Shown here: piece after piece, positions 62,568 to 64,000 of the stretch
How the letters are laid out: each line of letters opens with the position of its first letter
Numbering within the stretch: the stretch's first letter is position 1
From: Nostoc parmelioides FACHB-3921
Lineage (GTDB): Bacteria; Cyanobacteriota; Cyanobacteriia; Cyanobacteriales; Nostocaceae
Reading direction: 5' to 3'
DNA length: 64,000 bases
Assembly (NCBI RefSeq): GCF_014696625.1
Contig: NZ_JACJQL010000008.1
Coordinates: 1 to 64,000 of the forward strand
Notes under the pieces: generated by a model
What the model was told of the DNA's origin: nothing
Seen by the model: only the letters and a program-made list of their open reading frames with translations
Databases searched by the model: none
Program-made: the position numbers and the translations under genes

Positions 62568-62742
62568 TATAACTTGGATGAGAAACAGTACAGGATTTAT
62601 ACCAATTCAAAATTCAAAATTAAGAAACCTATATTTTGCAAAGGTTTCTGGGTTCGGATTTGTATCAGAATTTTAGTGAAATGGTATTAGCCTTTCTTTA
62701 ACTTAAGATAAACCCTGATAACAATTCAGGAACCACTGACTA

Positions 62743-63975
62743 TTAACTGTTGATCAAATCTTCTGCTAACAACTGTTCTGCGGCTTCTAGCATGGAGGCT
62801 GATATCTCTTTGAGGTCTTCACGATTTTGTAAGTAAGTTTTTAATGCTTCCATTGGGTCGATGCTGCTACTTGCACTTAATTCAGGAATCCGGGGTCTAG
62901 CCAACTGACTTAATAATTCTGCTTGAATGGTGTAGGTGTGAGCGGAACTTAACGCAGAATGTAGGGAGGCGTTATCAATCACATCCATCTGTTCGGAACG
63001 GAGTTTGTAAATTAGCCGGACTACAGCATCTTGAATATCATGTTTAGCGATCGCCTTTACAATAGCAGCTTGTGGATCATCTGCTTTTGATACATCCACT
63101 TCTATGGTGCGAAAAGTCCGGACGGGTAAGGGACAAAACTCCCACTCCACATTACCCCGTTCCAGTTCAATCATTACATAACCCTTATCCTCTTTCTCCT
63201 CGCTAAAATCTACCCGTTCAATACTCCCCGGATAAATCACTGGCGGGTTATTAGATTTATTCAAATTTTGATGACGGTGGACGTGTCCCAAGGCAACATA
63301 ATCAAAGCAAGGACGAGTCAGCAAAGATAAAGGTAAAGTAAAACCTTTACCCACAGCTAAATAGCGTTCAGCCCCCAACGTCGCGTTATCAGCCATCAGA
63401 TGAGCTAAAAGCACAGTTGGTACATCAGGGTCAAGACGACGAATTTCCCCTTCCATCACCACTTGCAGACGTTCTGTTAATAGTTGATTGACTTCAGCCA
63501 ACCCCAAACCTTCTGTTTCTTGGCGTGTCATCAGTGTGGAACGAGTTAGCCAAGGTAAAGTAATCACCTGCACTTTGCCGTTACGAGTTTGGATATGATG
63601 AGTCATTAACCTATCACCAACCACAAACCCCGGCACTCCCAAAGTGCGGTAAATATTTAAACTAGCGCCTCCTTGTCCTTGGGAATGTTGGTCATGGTTC
63701 CCCACCAACAACACCGTCGGAATTTCAGCATCCACAAGACGACGAAATTGACTAGCAAAAGCTTCTTGCACATAGGGCGGCGGCGTAGCATCAGGAAACG
63801 CATCACCACCAAATATGACTAAATCTACAGCATCTCCCAACGCCCGATCAATACATACAGATAAAGTATTGACAAAATCCTCCAATCGCGTGTTTAGTCC
63901 CGTGGCGCTGTTAATGCGTCCGTGAGAAAAACCGCTTCCCATGTGGATATCGGAGAGATGGAGGATTTTAATCAT
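62743..63975 (-). CDS. sbcD: DNA double-strand-break repair nuclease SbcD
   Basis: The 410-aa protein is the Mre11-like calcineurin-fold nuclease of the SbcCD complex, which trims hairpins and protein-blocked DNA ends. Metal-binding phosphoesterase motifs appear in order: ILHLSDIHMGSG, VIFGGDAFPDA, LVGNHDQHSQG, LLAHLMADNATLG and ALGHVHRHQN. The C-terminal half contains the capping domain. The ATG is at 63975, just before heptamer-repeat DNA. No sbcC gene lies immediately downstream, so its partner must be elsewhere. Confidence 0.93.
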   Translation of the reverse strand: MIKILHLSDIHMGSGFSHGRINSATGLNTRLEDFVNTLSVCIDRALGDAVDLVIFGGDAFPDATPPPYVQEAFASQFRRLVDAEIPTVLLVGNHDQHSQGQGGASLNIYRTLGVPGFVVGDRLMTHHIQTRNGKVQVITLPWLTRSTLMTRQETEGLGLAEVNQLLTERLQVVMEGEIRRLDPDVPTVLLAHLMADNATLGAERYLAVGKGFTLPLSLLTRPCFDYVALGHVHRHQNLNKSNNPPVIYPGSIERVDFSEEKEDKGYVMIELERGNVEWEFCPLPVRTFRTIEVDVSKADDPQAAIVKAIAKHDIQDAVVRLIYKLRSEQMDVIDNASLHSALSSAHTYTIQAELLSQLARPRIPELSASSSIDPMEALKTYLQNREDLKEISASMLEAAEQLLAEDLINS

Positions 63976-63978
63976 GAT

Positions 63979-64000
63979 TAGTCAATAGTCAATAGTCAAT
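63979..64000. repeat. Heptamer short tandem repeat at the window edge
   Basis: Three AGTCAAT-type heptamers (TAGTCAATAGTCAATAGTCA and on) run to the end of the window, immediately upstream of sbcD. The array continues beyond the edge. Confidence 0.75.

Overview
The window is chromosomal DNA from a heterocyst-forming filamentous cyanobacterium of the Nostoc/Anabaena type. The evidence is the many HIP1 octamers (GCGATCGC), the heptameric short tandem repeats between genes, and marker genes such as nblA, chlG, a petP-like gene, DUF2499/Ycf49, an SLH-domain porin and a coiled-coil pair matching ZicK/ZacK of Anabaena PCC 7120. Several neighbourhoods (nblA to the SphR/SphS pair; the beta-diketone-hydrolase-like gene) match what I remember of PCC 7120. 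I could not run an alignment, so species identity is inference.

Layout. 0-6 kb: the tail of an IS630-type transposase, a divergent PEP-synthase-like protein between two copies of an intergenic repeat, a PEP-CTERM surface protein, anmK and a small conserved protein. 6-12.5 kb: signalling and phycobilisome turnover, with a Ser/Thr kinase, nblA, a PP2C phosphatase, a UbiB/ABC1 kinase and a small coiled-coil protein. 12.5-16 kb: a Uma2 protein, csaB, two chloroplast-type membrane proteins (DUF2499, DUF3593) and hisA. 16-19 kb: a long AT-rich spacer with terminators and a possible 37-aa ORF, then the ZacK/ZicK-like pair. 19.5-22.4 kb: response regulator, histidine kinase and phoU, a phosphate regulon core. 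23-25.5 kb: a Crp-type regulator followed by an SLH porin. 25.5-31.2 kb: two small conserved proteins, an orphan histidine kinase and pcrA.

31.3-50 kb is a leftward cluster for building and exporting a surface polysaccharide. It encodes six glycosyltransferase or glycosyltransferase-like proteins, RmlA, RmlD and RmlC (RmlB is not in the window), two CDP-paratose-2-epimerase-like SDRs, a GtrA-GT2 fusion, an 855-aa membrane protein, a 1710-aa fusion (pyruvyl transferase, coiled coil, accessory domain, two GT2, one GT4) and a Wzm/Wzt-type ABC exporter. The 855-aa and 1710-aa proteins appear to share one accessory domain. The likely flow is sugar nucleotide synthesis, chain assembly and decoration, then ABC export.

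50-64 kb is mixed housekeeping and accessory DNA: two adjacent Uma2 genes, a petP-like gene, an ArsA/Get3-like ATPase with an altered P-loop and an Hsp20-like tail, chlG, a Crp regulator followed by a 6-oxocamphor/beta-diketone-hydrolase-like crotonase and a tropinone-reductase-like SDR, a small membrane protein, an MDR dehydrogenase overlapping one of two tandem orphan paralogues, an inositol-monophosphatase-family enzyme, a PucC-type MFS protein and sbcD. I saw no tRNA, rRNA or CRISPR array.
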